The position numbers were made by a program, and so were the translations under genes. A model generated the notes under the pieces. It worked only from the letters and a program-made list of their open reading frames with translations. It was not told the origin of the DNA and made no database searches. 64,000 nt of DNA from JADLBR01 sp020847615 (GTDB lineage Bacteria > Verrucomicrobiota > Verrucomicrobiia > JADLBR01). Shown piece by piece: positions 42,555-52,611 of the stretch. The DNA lies in NCBI GenBank assembly GCA_026646655.1, contig JAPKHT010000001.1:62001-126000 (forward strand). The letters are read 5' to 3'. Each line of letters starts with the position of its first letter. The stretch's first letter is position 1.

Positions 42555-44474
42555 ATGAAACGGAAGTGGCCCAATCTCATCAGCCTCATCGCGGTCGTTG
42601 CGCTCGCGGGTTGCGCGCGCGAAGCGGAAATGCACGTGGCGATTGATGGCGACGACGCCAACCCCGGCACGGCGAGGGCGCCGCTCCGCACGATCGGCCG
42701 CGCCGCGGAACGCGCGCGACCGGGGGACACCATCACGGTGCACGCGGGCGTTTACCGGGAGCGGGTCAATCCGCCGCGCGGCGGCACCTCCGACCGGGCG
42801 CGCATCGTCTACCGGGCGGCGCCGGGCGAAAAGGTCGAGATCCGGGGGTCCGAGGAGATCAAAGATTGGGCCAGGGTCAAAGGCGATGTCTGGAGCGTGA
42901 CGATTCCCAACACGTTCTTTGGCAACTTCAATCCCTATGCCGACCTCATCCGCGGGGACTGGTTCAATCCGAAGGGCCGCGGGCATCACACCGGCGCCGT
43001 CTATCTCAACGGCGAGTGGCTGATCGAGGCGGCGACACTGGAGGATGTGCTGGCGGGCAAGCGGGGCGTGGCGACATCGGGCCCCTTCGCTGTCCCCGAG
43101 GCCCCGCTGTGGTTCGGGCGGGTCGACGCCACGAACACGACGATCTGGGCGCAGTTCCCCGGAGCAGACCCCAACCAACAGCTCGTGGAGATCAACGTGC
43201 GCCAGACGGTTTTCTATCCGGACAAGCCCGGCCGGAACTACATCACCGTCCGCGGCTTCACGATGCGGCACGCCGCGACCCCGTGGGCGCCGCCGACGGC
43301 CGAGCAGCCTGGCCTGATTGGCACGCACTGGAGCAAGGGATGGGTCATCGAAGACAACGTGGTCAGCCATTCGATCTGTTCCGGCATCGCGCTGGGGAAA
43401 CATGGCGACGAGTTCGACAACACCTCGGCCAATAGCGCCGAGGGCTACGTGAAGACCATCGAGCGCGCGCACGCGCATCCGATCGCGTGGACCAAAGACA
43501 ACATCGGGGGCCATATCGTTCGCAACAACACGGTGTCCCATTGCGAGCAGGCCGGGATCGTCGGCAGCCTGGGGTGCTCCTTTAGCACCGTCACCGGCAA
43601 CGTGATCCACGACATCCACGTCCGCCGCCTCTTCACCGGAGCGGAGATGGCCGGCATCAAGTTCCACGCCGCCATCGACACCGAGATCAGCCGGAACCAC
43701 ATCTATCGCACGACGCGCGGCCTGTGGCTCGATTGGATGGCCCAGGGCACCCGCGTGACGCGGAACCTATTCCACGACAACATCAGCGAGGACCTGTTCG
43801 TCGAGGTGAACCACGGGCCGTTCCTCGTGGATAACAATATATTCCTGTCCCCGACCACGCTGTTGGACATGTCCCAGGGAGGCGCCTACGCGCACAACCT
43901 GATCGCGGGAAAGATCGTGAGCGCGGAGGAGCCGGGTCGGGAGACGCCGTTTCACCCGGAGCATTCCACCCGCGTGGCGGGGCTGGCGAACATCAAGGGT
44001 GGCGACAACCGATTCTACAATAACATCTTTGTGGGCGACGGGAGCCCGGCGACTCCCCCCGCGCCGCCAAAGCAGGGCGAGCGCCACCGTCGCGTCGCGG
44101 GTTACGGGCTCTTCGTGTACGACGGGCGGGAGTTTCCGCTGATGACCGGGGGCAACGTCTATTATCGTGGCGCCCGGCCCTACGCCAAGGAGGATGCGCC
44201 CACCGCGGTCGGGGAATTCGATCCCCGGGTCCGCCTTGAGGGGCTGTCCCTCCAACTCACCCTAGATCCCGCCATTCAGAAGGCCAAGGCGCAGACCGTC
44301 ACCACCGAGCTGCTGGGCGCGGCGAAGATACCCGGCGCGGCCTACAAGAATCCCGATGGGTCTCCCGTCAGGATCGATGGCGATTACTTCGGTAAGAATA
44401 GGGACGTCTCGCACCCCACGCCTGGACCCATCGAGCGCCCGGGCCTGGGTGAGGTCCAACTCAAGGTCTGGTGA
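42555..44474 (+). CDS. Right-handed beta-helix lipoprotein (polysaccharide lyase-like)
   Basis: The 639-residue protein has ribosome-binding GGGAG and a lipoprotein leader with lipobox LAGC (about residue 20). MHVAIDGDDANPGTARAPL is the classic entry to DUF1565/parallel beta-helix proteins. Helix rungs are visible as repeated N-x-(V/I)-S and R-N-N/N-x-I patterns (GWVIEDNVVSHS, GHIVRNNTVSHC, SRNHIYRTT, VDNNIFLS). These folds bind or cleave acidic polysaccharides, but no lyase active site can be named. It is the first of three beta-helix genes alternating with sulfatase genes. Confidence 0.75.
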   Translation: MKRKWPNLISLIAVVALAGCAREAEMHVAIDGDDANPGTARAPLRTIGRAAERARPGDTITVHAGVYRERVNPPRGGTSDRARIVYRAAPGEKVEIRGSEEIKDWARVKGDVWSVTIPNTFFGNFNPYADLIRGDWFNPKGRGHHTGAVYLNGEWLIEAATLEDVLAGKRGVATSGPFAVPEAPLWFGRVDATNTTIWAQFPGADPNQQLVEINVRQTVFYPDKPGRNYITVRGFTMRHAATPWAPPTAEQPGLIGTHWSKGWVIEDNVVSHSICSGIALGKHGDEFDNTSANSAEGYVKTIERAHAHPIAWTKDNIGGHIVRNNTVSHCEQAGIVGSLGCSFSTVTGNVIHDIHVRRLFTGAEMAGIKFHAAIDTEISRNHIYRTTRGLWLDWMAQGTRVTRNLFHDNISEDLFVEVNHGPFLVDNNIFLSPTTLLDMSQGGAYAHNLIAGKIVSAEEPGRETPFHPEHSTRVAGLANIKGGDNRFYNNIFVGDGSPATPPAPPKQGERHRRVAGYGLFVYDGREFPLMTGGNVYYRGARPYAKEDAPTAVGEFDPRVRLEGLSLQLTLDPAIQKAKAQTVTTELLGAAKIPGAAYKNPDGSPVRIDGDYFGKNRDVSHPTPGPIERPGLGEVQLKVW

Positions 44475-44519
44475 GGCCGATAGCCGGCCGGAGGGGACTC
44501 CCGGAGACGGTGGCATGGG

Positions 44520-44543
44520 CCAAGCGCTCGCGCGTTCGGCTAC
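44520..44543 (-). repeat. REP element R5 (inverted orientation)
   Basis: On the minus strand: GTAG, CCGAACGC, tetraloop GCGA, GCGCTTGG. It lies 45 bp after the beta-helix lipoprotein stop, in the 157-bp gap before the next sulfatase. Confidence 0.8.
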
Positions 44544-44631
44544 GCGTTGCTGGCAGGCGCTTCACCCTACGGCGCGGAGAGGCTTGGCGTTCTGGTGTCT
44601 CGGCCGTAACATGGTTCACGAGGATTCTGCC

Positions 44632-46065
44632 ATGAAGCGATTTTCTATGAGGGGCATTCGCGGGGTCGGGGCGGTGGTCGCCTTGCTGTGGGCCGGGGTG
44701 TCTGCGGTGCAGGGCGCGGATCGGCCCAATGTGCTCTATATATTCACCGACCAGCAGCACGCCGGGATGATGAGTTGCGCGGGCAACCCGTGGCTGCGGA
44801 CGCCCGCGATGGACAGCCTGGCCCGCGCCGGGGCGCGCTTTGACCGGGCGTACAGCGTGAATCCGGTGTGCGTGCCCGCGCGCACGGCCATGCTCACGGG
44901 GCACACGCCCAGCCGTTTTGGAATGCAATCCAACGCCGAGATCCGGACCACGGAGATCCCCGAGGCAGTCCGGCGCCAGACGATGGGATGGCTCTTTCGC
45001 GACGCGGGCTACGAGACCGCCTACGGCGGAAAGACGCACGTGCCGGGCAAGATCGAGGACTACGGCTTTGACGTCATCACGGCGGACCAGCGCGAGGAAT
45101 TGGCCGCGGCATGCGCGACCTTTCTCACGAGGCCCCACGACCGGCCATTTCTCCTGGTGGCATCGTTCATCAATCCGCACGACATCTGCTACATGGCGAT
45201 CAACGATTTCGAGCGCGCCCGGTCGGGCAAGGGGCGGGGGAAACAGGCGAAAGGCGACGCCCAGGAGTGCCTCGCCAAGGCGCTCGCGCGTCCCGAGGGT
45301 GTCTCGGAGGAAGATTTCTGGTCCAAGCACTGTCCGCCGGCGCCGGCCAATCTGGAACCGCAGGAGGGCGCCCCCGATGCGATTGGTGCGGCCGCCTTCG
45401 CCGGCTTCAGGGGCCACGCGTTTCAGAACTGGTCTGCCGAGCAATGGCGCCTCCATCGCTGGGCCTACTGCAGGCTCACGGAGCGCGTGGACCGGGAGAT
45501 CGGGAGCGTGCTGGCGGCGCTGCGAGACGCCGGGCTCGAGGAGAAGACGCTCGTCGTTCTCTCGAGCGACCACGGGGACATGGATGGCTCCCACCGACTC
45601 GAGCACAAGTCCGTATTCTACGAGGAGGCCGCGCGCGTCCCCTTCATCGTCAGCCTCAAGGGCGTAACGAAGGCCGGCGCGGTGGACCGCGAGCACGTGG
45701 TCTCCGCGGGACTCGATCTGATCCCGACGCTCTGTGACTACGCCGGCATCCCCGCCCCGGCCGGACTCAAGGGCCGCAGCCTGCGGGCCCTTGCCGAGGG
45801 GCGTTCCGCGGACTGGGGCCGGGGATACATTGCCTCCGAGACGCACTATGGACGGATGGTGTGCTCCGGGCGGTACAAGTATTGCATCTATGCCTCGGGT
45901 GATCGGCGCGAGCAGCTCGTGGATCTAGAGAAGGATCCGGGCGAGATGCGCAACGTGGCCGGCGCCCCGGAGTACGCGGAGGTCTTGGCAGGACACCGGC
46001 GCCTCATGGGCGAGTGGGTGGCGGCGAACGGCGACACCATCGCCGCCGCCTACATCATCCGGTGA
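44632..46065 (+). CDS. Sulfatase, choline-sulfatase/sulfamidase-like branch
   Basis: The 477-residue enzyme starts at ATG 44632 with signal peptide RGVGAVVALLWAGVSAVQG after a basic n-region. The first metal motif is IFTDQQHAGMM (D-Q-Q rather than D-D), as in the choline-sulfatase and heparan-N-sulfatase-like branch. The formylglycine motif is CVPAR (Cys80). VLSSDHGDMDGSH and EHKSVFYEEAARVP fit the same branch. It is predicted to act outside the cytoplasm on sulfated glycans. The preceding gap holds REP R5; the next gene, 40 nt on, encodes a beta-helix protein. Confidence 0.9.
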   Translation: MKRFSMRGIRGVGAVVALLWAGVSAVQGADRPNVLYIFTDQQHAGMMSCAGNPWLRTPAMDSLARAGARFDRAYSVNPVCVPARTAMLTGHTPSRFGMQSNAEIRTTEIPEAVRRQTMGWLFRDAGYETAYGGKTHVPGKIEDYGFDVITADQREELAAACATFLTRPHDRPFLLVASFINPHDICYMAINDFERARSGKGRGKQAKGDAQECLAKALARPEGVSEEDFWSKHCPPAPANLEPQEGAPDAIGAAAFAGFRGHAFQNWSAEQWRLHRWAYCRLTERVDREIGSVLAALRDAGLEEKTLVVLSSDHGDMDGSHRLEHKSVFYEEAARVPFIVSLKGVTKAGAVDREHVVSAGLDLIPTLCDYAGIPAPAGLKGRSLRALAEGRSADWGRGYIASETHYGRMVCSGRYKYCIYASGDRREQLVDLEKDPGEMRNVAGAPEYAEVLAGHRRLMGEWVAANGDTIAAAYIIR

Positions 46066-46105
46066 CCGTCGCCCATTGACCCCCTGACCGCCCTTGGAGG
46101 ACACC

Positions 46106-47824
46106 ATGAGCATCCCGCGAAGAATCCCCGGTGCCCGGGCCGCACCGCGGCATGGGGTGGCACCTCTCGCGCTATGCGCGCTGCTTGGGTGCTCGGGCGC
46201 GGCGCAGGCCCTCCATGTCTCGGAGTTCGGCGCGGCTCCCGACGATGGCAAGGACGACATGGCCGCCATCAGCCAGGCGATCCAGGCCGCGATTCAGCGG
46301 GGGGAACGCGAGGTGCTCTTCGATCCGGGGACCTACAACATGGCGACGGCGTGCGCCATCCCGGGAAAGAGCGCCGGCCACTACATCGGAATCTTTGGCG
46401 CGACCAACCTCGCCCTGATCGGCAGAGTGAATGGCGCCGGCGAGCCGGCCACCCGGCTCGAGCGAAACCACCCCCTCCACAACGACGCCCGACCATTTCA
46501 CCACCTCGTTATCGAGCGATCGAGTCACATCACGATCAAGAATCTTGTGCTGGCCAACGATCCGCCGTTCGGTTCGACGGGCCGGGTCATATCCGTTGAC
46601 AGGAATAGCGACGTGGTGGTGGTCGAGGTCCTGGAGGGGCTGCCCGCCTATGACGGGATGCGGTGCGCCTCGGCGCACGCCTGGGATCTTGCGACAGGAA
46701 AGCTGAAGCGCTTCGGCCCGACGCCGACCGAGGCAACGTTGACCATCGGCCTGAATATCACCCAGTTCTGGGAGGCGGTGCCCGGGACGGGGGCGCGGCG
46801 GTTGCGCATGGCGGGAAAGGGATTCGCCGCGAAAGTCGCCGCCGGCGACGGCATCTCGTGGCACCACGCGGCCCACGAGTGCGACAACCAGACCGCGGTC
46901 ATGTACTCACGGGATGTCACGTTCGAGAATGTCCGATTCCCCAACGTGACGAACATGGGGATGCTTGCGGGCTATAACCGCAACCTGATCTTCCGCAGGG
47001 TCGCCTTTAGGCCCGAGAAGGGCAACCTCGCTGTCGGGGGCCGCGACGGCATGCACCTCAGCATGAATTCCGGCAGATTGCTGGTGGAAGACTGCTACTT
47101 CAAGGGGCTTCGGATGGACCCGTTGGTCATCCGCAAGACCTTTGGCCTGGTCAAAGATATCCGCGCGGACGGGGGCATCATCGCAAAGCCCGCCTACGAA
47201 ATCCCGGCCGGTGACAAGATCCGGTTTTGGGTGGGGGAGGAGCCGCAGGACAGGACCGTGGCCAGCTGCAAGAGCCAGGGCGGGGGCGCCTACCTCTACA
47301 CCTTCGAGCAGTCCAGTCCGCCCGGCGCCATCGTCGGCACGCCCCTTTGCTACCAGACCCACGCCCTCGAGGAGGGGATCATTCGCCGCTGTGTTTTCGA
47401 GGACAGCTTCGGCAGCCCCATCGTCAACTTCGAGGAGAACATAACCGTCGAGGGGTGCGTGTTCTCAAACAACTCGTACCAGATCAAGTATGGCCCGAAC
47501 CAGACGACCGGCGCCTTCGTCCGGAACAATGTTTTCCGCAACAATGTCTGCGAGGATGTCCCGTGGGTCGATATCGCGCACCGGGGCCAGCCATCCGCGA
47601 TCGTGATCCACTCGCTGAACCGATATTTCAAGGCCCCGATGTTCAATGCCGGCATCCTGATCCGCGGCAATGTCTTCAAGAATCCGGGCGGCGATCCCGG
47701 GTGCGTGGCCATCGATGTGCGCAACGCCCGGGACGTCGAGATCCGCGACAACCAGTTCATCGGCTTCGAGAGGCGAGTCTGGATCGACGCGGCCACGACG
47801 CGCGACGTCCGGCTTGGGGAGTGA
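46106..47824 (+). CDS. Pectate-lyase-superfamily beta-helix protein
   Basis: The 572-residue protein starts at ATG 46106 with GGAGG 5 nt upstream. The leader ends in LLGC, so it may be a lipoprotein, followed by VSEFGAAPDDGKDDMAAISQ, the standard opening of the pectate-lyase superfamily (PF12708). Beta-helix rungs continue to the end (ITIKNLVLAND, LLVEDCYFKGL, VRNNVFRNNV, IRGNVFKNPG, IRDNQFIGF). Function is probably binding or cleavage of an acidic or sulfated polysaccharide; active-site residues cannot be assigned. It is flanked by two sulfatase genes, the second convergent. Confidence 0.75.
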   Translation: MSIPRRIPGARAAPRHGVAPLALCALLGCSGAAQALHVSEFGAAPDDGKDDMAAISQAIQAAIQRGEREVLFDPGTYNMATACAIPGKSAGHYIGIFGATNLALIGRVNGAGEPATRLERNHPLHNDARPFHHLVIERSSHITIKNLVLANDPPFGSTGRVISVDRNSDVVVVEVLEGLPAYDGMRCASAHAWDLATGKLKRFGPTPTEATLTIGLNITQFWEAVPGTGARRLRMAGKGFAAKVAAGDGISWHHAAHECDNQTAVMYSRDVTFENVRFPNVTNMGMLAGYNRNLIFRRVAFRPEKGNLAVGGRDGMHLSMNSGRLLVEDCYFKGLRMDPLVIRKTFGLVKDIRADGGIIAKPAYEIPAGDKIRFWVGEEPQDRTVASCKSQGGGAYLYTFEQSSPPGAIVGTPLCYQTHALEEGIIRRCVFEDSFGSPIVNFEENITVEGCVFSNNSYQIKYGPNQTTGAFVRNNVFRNNVCEDVPWVDIAHRGQPSAIVIHSLNRYFKAPMFNAGILIRGNVFKNPGGDPGCVAIDVRNARDVEIRDNQFIGFERRVWIDAATTRDVRLGE

Positions 47825-47836
47825 TTGCCCGCGACG

Positions 47837-49306
47837 CTATGGAGCCGGGACTGGCAAGGCGGCCCTCCAGCCGGCCCGAAGGCGCCGGGCTACGTCTGTT
47901 GCGAGGGCGCGGTTCGGCTCCTCGGCGGCGACATTGACGCTCTCCGCGGGATCGGACTGATGGTCGTAAAGTTCAGTGCCGATGTTCCCGCCGTCGGGGT
48001 TGGTCCATTCGGTGTAGCGCCAGCGGTCGGTGCGGATGGAGCGACCCATGATGGCCGGCTTGCCCGGGCGCAGGTATTGGCTGAACGCGGCGGATTTCCA
48101 TGGCCGGCCGGGGTTCTCGAATAGCGGCACGAGGCTCGTGCCCTCGAGATGCCCCGGGATCGGCAGCCCGCAGAGTTCCGCGAGCGTGGGATAGAGGTCC
48201 ACCAGTTCAACGAGGGCGCGGGTACGGCCAGCGGGGGCCGGACGCGTGGGCGCGCTGACGATCAGGGGGACGCGGGTCCCGAATTCGAAGTTTGTCATCT
48301 TGGTCCACACGCCGTTCTCGCCGAGGTGGTAGCCGTGGTCGCCCCAGAGAGCGACGATGGTGTCGTTGGCAAGACCGAGGCGGCCGAGCTCATCCAACAC
48401 GCGCCCGATCTGCGCATCCACGAAACTGGTGCAGGCGCGGTAGCCGAGGATGAGGTTCAGCGCCATCTCGCGGGTGATGTCGCCCTCGGGCGGCACGGTG
48501 CCGTAGGAGCGCAGCTCGTACCCATCGTGAAACGCCGGCTCGGGCGCGCCCTTCGGTCGCCGCGTATCCGCCGGGAGGCGGACCGATTCCTCCGGGTAAA
48601 GATCCCAGTACTTCTTCGGGCACGTGAAGGGCAGGTGTGGCTTGACGAAACCGACGGCGAGGAAGAAGGGTTTCCCCTCGGCCTTGAGGCGCCCCAGGGT
48701 CTCGATGGCTTTCGTTGCGGTGAACCCGTCGGGATAAGCGTCGTCTGGCTGGTCCGCCGCCTCGAAGGGCGGTCCGCGCAATAGCTTGGGCCGTTGGCCC
48801 TCGGGCAAGCGCTTGAGCCGGGCGATGTATTCCTCCGACTCCTTTGTGAACCAGTGGCGGGCGCCCTCACCACGATGCCAGGCCGGCTCGCTCCACGACC
48901 GCGGATCGTCCCCGGGCTCCCTCTCGCTATGGTGGAAGACCTTTCCGAGCGAGAGGCTGATGTAACCGTGGTCCTTGAAGTGCTGCGGCAGCGTCACCAC
49001 GTCGGGCATGGCCGGTCGCAGGAAGTGGCGGTTGTCGAGAATGCCCGTCGTGTCTGGGCGGCATCCGCTCAGGATGCTGTTGCGCGAGGGGTTGCACACC
49101 GCCACCTGACAGTAGGCGCGCTCGAATAGGATCCCTCGCGCGGACAACCTGTCGATGTGCGGGGATCGGATATGACCGGCCCCGTAACAACCGAGTTCCG
49201 GGCGCAGGTCGTCCACGGCAACGAACAGGACGTTTGGTTTCCCGCCCGCCCCCATGGCGGCGCACAGCGACCCCAGGGCACAGGCAAATTGAACGAGATG
49301 TCGCAT
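47837..49306 (-). CDS. Sulfatase, iduronate-2-sulfatase-like
   Basis: The 489-residue enzyme starts at ATG 49306 because a strong GGGGAGG lies 6 nt upstream; the outer ATG at 49321 overlaps that site. Signal peptide, then FVAVDDLRPELGCYG, formylglycine motif CNPSR (Cys71), SLSLGKVFHHSE, FVKPHLPFTCPKKYW and LWGDHGYHLGE. These are the hallmarks of the iduronate-2-sulfatase-like branch also seen at 10492, and the two proteins are clearly related. It would remove 2-O-sulfate from uronates or similar sugars. Its 3' end faces the beta-helix gene 12 nt away. Confidence 0.92.
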   Translation of the reverse strand: MRHLVQFACALGSLCAAMGAGGKPNVLFVAVDDLRPELGCYGAGHIRSPHIDRLSARGILFERAYCQVAVCNPSRNSILSGCRPDTTGILDNRHFLRPAMPDVVTLPQHFKDHGYISLSLGKVFHHSEREPGDDPRSWSEPAWHRGEGARHWFTKESEEYIARLKRLPEGQRPKLLRGPPFEAADQPDDAYPDGFTATKAIETLGRLKAEGKPFFLAVGFVKPHLPFTCPKKYWDLYPEESVRLPADTRRPKGAPEPAFHDGYELRSYGTVPPEGDITREMALNLILGYRACTSFVDAQIGRVLDELGRLGLANDTIVALWGDHGYHLGENGVWTKMTNFEFGTRVPLIVSAPTRPAPAGRTRALVELVDLYPTLAELCGLPIPGHLEGTSLVPLFENPGRPWKSAAFSQYLRPGKPAIMGRSIRTDRWRYTEWTNPDGGNIGTELYDHQSDPAESVNVAAEEPNRALATDVARRLRAGWRAALPVPAP

Positions 49307-49447
49307 GAGAGGCCTCCCCATCTCCTACCGCATTCCGCCCGCACGCCCAACCGATTTCTTGTCGGGGCGGCGCGCGGCGCCGTCCTTGTGGGAGGGGCGC
49401 GATGGCGAAAAATGGGACTGCCAATCCTTTCTGGGGGAGGTATATCG

Positions 49448-51271
49448 GTGGCGCGGATCCGCCTCATGAAACGCAACCTCCACGTCCTGGCCCATGTCGC
49501 GTGGCCACTCATCGCCGCCCTTTCTGCCTCGGCCGCGCCCAACGTCCTGCTCATCATCACCGACGATCAGGGCTACGGAGATTTCTCCATCCACGGGAAC
49601 CCTCATGTCCAGACGCCGCACATCGACGCGCTGGGTCGTTCCGGGGTGCGCTTCGAGCGTTTCTACGTGAACTCCTTCTGCGCGCCGACGCGCGCGGCCC
49701 TGCTCACGGGGCGCTGGCCGCTGCGCACGGGCTGCCATGGCGTCACGCACAACCGGGAGGCCATGCGGCCATCGGAGGTCACGATCGCGGAGGCGCTCAA
49801 GGGCGCGGGGTACCGCACGGCGTGCATCGGGAAGTGGCACAATGGCGAGCAGTATCCGTTCACCCCGCAGGGGCAGGGCTTCGACGAGTCGTTCGGCTTC
49901 AACAACGGTCACTGGAACAACTATTTCGACGCCACGCTGCTGCGCGGCGCGACGCCGGAAAAGACCAAGGGCTACATCACCGATGTGCTCACCGACGAGG
50001 CGATCCGATTCATCGAGGGGAACAGGGGAGGGCCATTCTTCTGTTACCTTGCCTACAACGCGCCGCACTCGCCGTACCAGGTGCCGGACCGATATTTTGA
50101 GAAATTTAAGGCGAGGGGCCTGGAGGACAACGTGGCCGCGTTCTATGGGATGTGCGAGAACATCGACGACAACGTGGGACGTCTGCTGGCGAGCCTGGAA
50201 TCGCGAGGCCACGCCGACGACACCATCGTGCTTTTCCTGACCGACAACGGCGGCACGGCGGGGGTGAAGATCTACAACGCGGGCATGCGCGGCGGCAAGA
50301 CCAGCGTGCACGAGGGTGGCAGCCGCGTTCCCCTCTTCATCCGCTGGCCCGCCGCGAAATGGCGGCCACACGTCGTGGCGCCCATCGCCTCCCACATCGA
50401 TATCTATCCGACGTTGCTCGACCTCTGCGGCGTTTCGGCGCCACCCGGCCCCAGGGTGGACGGCGTCAGCCTGCGCCCCCTGCTGGAGAAGGAGGGCGCG
50501 GCCGGGTGGCCGGAGCGCGTCCTGTTCACGCACAACCCCATCGACGAGACGAACAAGTTTCCCGGGGCGGTGCGCACCGCGCGGCACCGTCTCGTGCGCG
50601 AGATCAAGGGTCCCGCCGGCGGTTCGAAGGCAAAGGCGAACGACGCGAGCGCAAGGCCCTGGCAGCTCTATGACATGGTGGAGGACCCCGGCCAGGAGAA
50701 GGACATCGCGGGCGAGCATCCCGAGGTCGTGGAACAGCTGGGCCGACTCTACGACGCGTGGTTTGCGGACATCTCGCGCGATGGCCTGCGGCGGTTCCCG
50801 TTACCCGTCGGGCACACCGAGCATAATCCCGTGGAACTGCACGCCCCGCAGGCATTCCACGACCCGCCGCTGCGCTTCGCCAACGGCCCCGGCTTCGCGA
50901 ATGATTGGCTCACGGGCTGGACCGATGCCGGAGCCAAGGTCTGGTTCGATATCGATGTCGCCGCCTCGGGCGAGTATGAGGTGGAGCTGGCCATCGCCTG
51001 CCCACCCGCCGACGCGGGCTCCAAGATTCGTGTCACGATCGCCGGCCAGACGCTCGAGGCCACCGTCCCCGCGGCACCGGCGCCTGAGATTCCGCTGCCG
51101 CACCGCGATGCCGAGGGCAAGACACGCTACCGCGACCGCGAATGGGTGACGCTGAAACTCGGCGCGGTCAAGCTGCCGCAAGGCCCGGCCACGCTGACCG
51201 TGCAACCGCTCTCCATGCCCGGTGGGCAGGTGATGGACCTGAAGCACGTGCGGCTGAGCTTTAACCCATGA
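49448..51271 (+). CDS. Sulfatase with C-terminal beta-sandwich domain
   Basis: The 607-residue protein probably starts at GTG 49448, which has GGGGGAGG 7 nt upstream; ATG 49466 is in frame. The signal peptide ends at ASAAP. Sulfatase landmarks are IITDDQGYGD, CAPTR (formylglycine from Cys78), IGKWHNGEQY, YNAPHSPYQVP, FLTDNGGTAG and SVHEGGSR. Residues about 460-600 form an extra beta-sandwich (EYEVELAIACPPADAGSKIR) resembling modules appended to arylsulfatases in PVC bacteria. Translation is coupled by ATGA to the following beta-helix gene. Confidence 0.9.
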   Translation: MARIRLMKRNLHVLAHVAWPLIAALSASAAPNVLLIITDDQGYGDFSIHGNPHVQTPHIDALGRSGVRFERFYVNSFCAPTRAALLTGRWPLRTGCHGVTHNREAMRPSEVTIAEALKGAGYRTACIGKWHNGEQYPFTPQGQGFDESFGFNNGHWNNYFDATLLRGATPEKTKGYITDVLTDEAIRFIEGNRGGPFFCYLAYNAPHSPYQVPDRYFEKFKARGLEDNVAAFYGMCENIDDNVGRLLASLESRGHADDTIVLFLTDNGGTAGVKIYNAGMRGGKTSVHEGGSRVPLFIRWPAAKWRPHVVAPIASHIDIYPTLLDLCGVSAPPGPRVDGVSLRPLLEKEGAAGWPERVLFTHNPIDETNKFPGAVRTARHRLVREIKGPAGGSKAKANDASARPWQLYDMVEDPGQEKDIAGEHPEVVEQLGRLYDAWFADISRDGLRRFPLPVGHTEHNPVELHAPQAFHDPPLRFANGPGFANDWLTGWTDAGAKVWFDIDVAASGEYEVELAIACPPADAGSKIRVTIAGQTLEATVPAAPAPEIPLPHRDAEGKTRYRDREWVTLKLGAVKLPQGPATLTVQPLSMPGGQVMDLKHVRLSFNP

Positions 51272-52611
51272 AGCGAGACTTCAGCCTGTTCGGCGCACTG
51301 TGGCTCATCGCGGTCGCCGGCCTGTGCGCCGGTGCGCCGGGGCCCGGGGCCGCCGGCGGATCCGGGCCATCGGTGGCGGCCTATGACTCCATCCAGGCCG
51401 CGCTCGATGCCAACCCGGGGCGGATGATCTTTGTGCCGGCCGGGGACTACCCGATCGCCGAGAAGATCCGCGTGCGCGGCGAGCGGTCTGGACTATTCGG
51501 CCCGGGGCGCATCATCCAGCAGAACGCGGACCAGCCGATCATCGAGATCGAGAATGCCGATGCCGCCGAGATCCGCGACCTCACGCTGACGCGGGCCGAG
51601 GGGAAGATGGAGACGGGCAACGAGGGCATCCTCGCCATCCAGTGCCGTGATATCGTGGTCGATGGCGTGCGCGTGATCGACAACCGGACGCGCTCGGCCG
51701 CGATCGCATTGCGCGAGTGCCGGGGGGCGCGCGTCAGCCGGTGCGTCGTGAGGAACTACATGCGCGTGAGCGTGGACGACCGGACCTCCAGTAAGGAATG
51801 GGGCTATGCGTTCAATTGCACCGATGGCACCGGGATCGGCCTGGATCGCTGCACCGGATCGCTCGTCGAGGGCAACCGCATCATCGAGGAGAACTTCATC
51901 CCCACGCCGGAGATCAAGGCCAGGTACCGGCTCGGCGATTGGGTGAAGAAGAACCCGGAAAAGGGGACATTCCTCAGCCAGCGTGCCTGGGACGCCGCAT
52001 ATTCGGACAACTGGCAGCAGGGCTCGGCCATCATCGTCAACGCGCCGGACGCCAGCGATCTCACCCGCATCCTCGGGAACCACGTTGAGAACGCCGCCCA
52101 GGGCATGGACATCCACGCCGACCACGTCATCGTGGCGAACAACGTCATCGCGAATTCATTCATGGGCATGAAGGCGATGCACGGCTCGCGCAACGTGCTC
52201 ATCATCGGCAACCAGTTTTCGAAGAACTGCCTGTGGGCCATCGGCCTGATGCCGGGTGCAGCGGCGCACCCCGGGGAAAAGGGCAAGCCGGAGACCGCGA
52301 ACGCCGACGGCGGCTCGATCATCGCGAATAATATCATCTCCGACTTTGGCCATGGCGACGCGCACTGGATCTGGGGGATCGAGCGCTCGCCCTTCAAGTT
52401 CGACGAGGGCCAGCAATCCGACGATCCGCCGCTGGCCGATGTGATCGTGCAGGGCAACCTGGTCCACTGCGTTGGCGAACCGCGGTACAAGTACGCGGTC
52501 ATGCTCTCGGCCGGGCCGAACGCGCCGCGCGGCATGCACTTCTCCGACAACCTGTTCGCCCCTGGCTCGGCGGGGGTTTCCAACCGGGAATTGCCGCAGC
52601 GCATCCCGTAG
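51268..52611 (+). CDS. Right-handed beta-helix protein with REP-derived C-terminus
   Basis: The 447-residue exported protein has leader MKRDFSLFGALWLIAVAGLC. YDSIQAALDANPGRMIFVPA is a pectate-lyase-superfamily opening, and rungs repeat to the end (IEIENADAAEIRDLTL, GNHVENAAQGMDIHADHV, IANNIISDFGH, VQGNLVHC). It is probably a polysaccharide-binding or lyase-like protein acting together with the sulfatase whose stop it overlaps. The last codons (from about ELPQRIP) and the TAG stop lie inside REP element R3, so the original 3' end may have been replaced. Confidence 0.72.
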   Translation: MKRDFSLFGALWLIAVAGLCAGAPGPGAAGGSGPSVAAYDSIQAALDANPGRMIFVPAGDYPIAEKIRVRGERSGLFGPGRIIQQNADQPIIEIENADAAEIRDLTLTRAEGKMETGNEGILAIQCRDIVVDGVRVIDNRTRSAAIALRECRGARVSRCVVRNYMRVSVDDRTSSKEWGYAFNCTDGTGIGLDRCTGSLVEGNRIIEENFIPTPEIKARYRLGDWVKKNPEKGTFLSQRAWDAAYSDNWQQGSAIIVNAPDASDLTRILGNHVENAAQGMDIHADHVIVANNVIANSFMGMKAMHGSRNVLIIGNQFSKNCLWAIGLMPGAAAHPGEKGKPETANADGGSIIANNIISDFGHGDAHWIWGIERSPFKFDEGQQSDDPPLADVIVQGNLVHCVGEPRYKYAVMLSAGPNAPRGMHFSDNLFAPGSAGVSNRELPQRIP

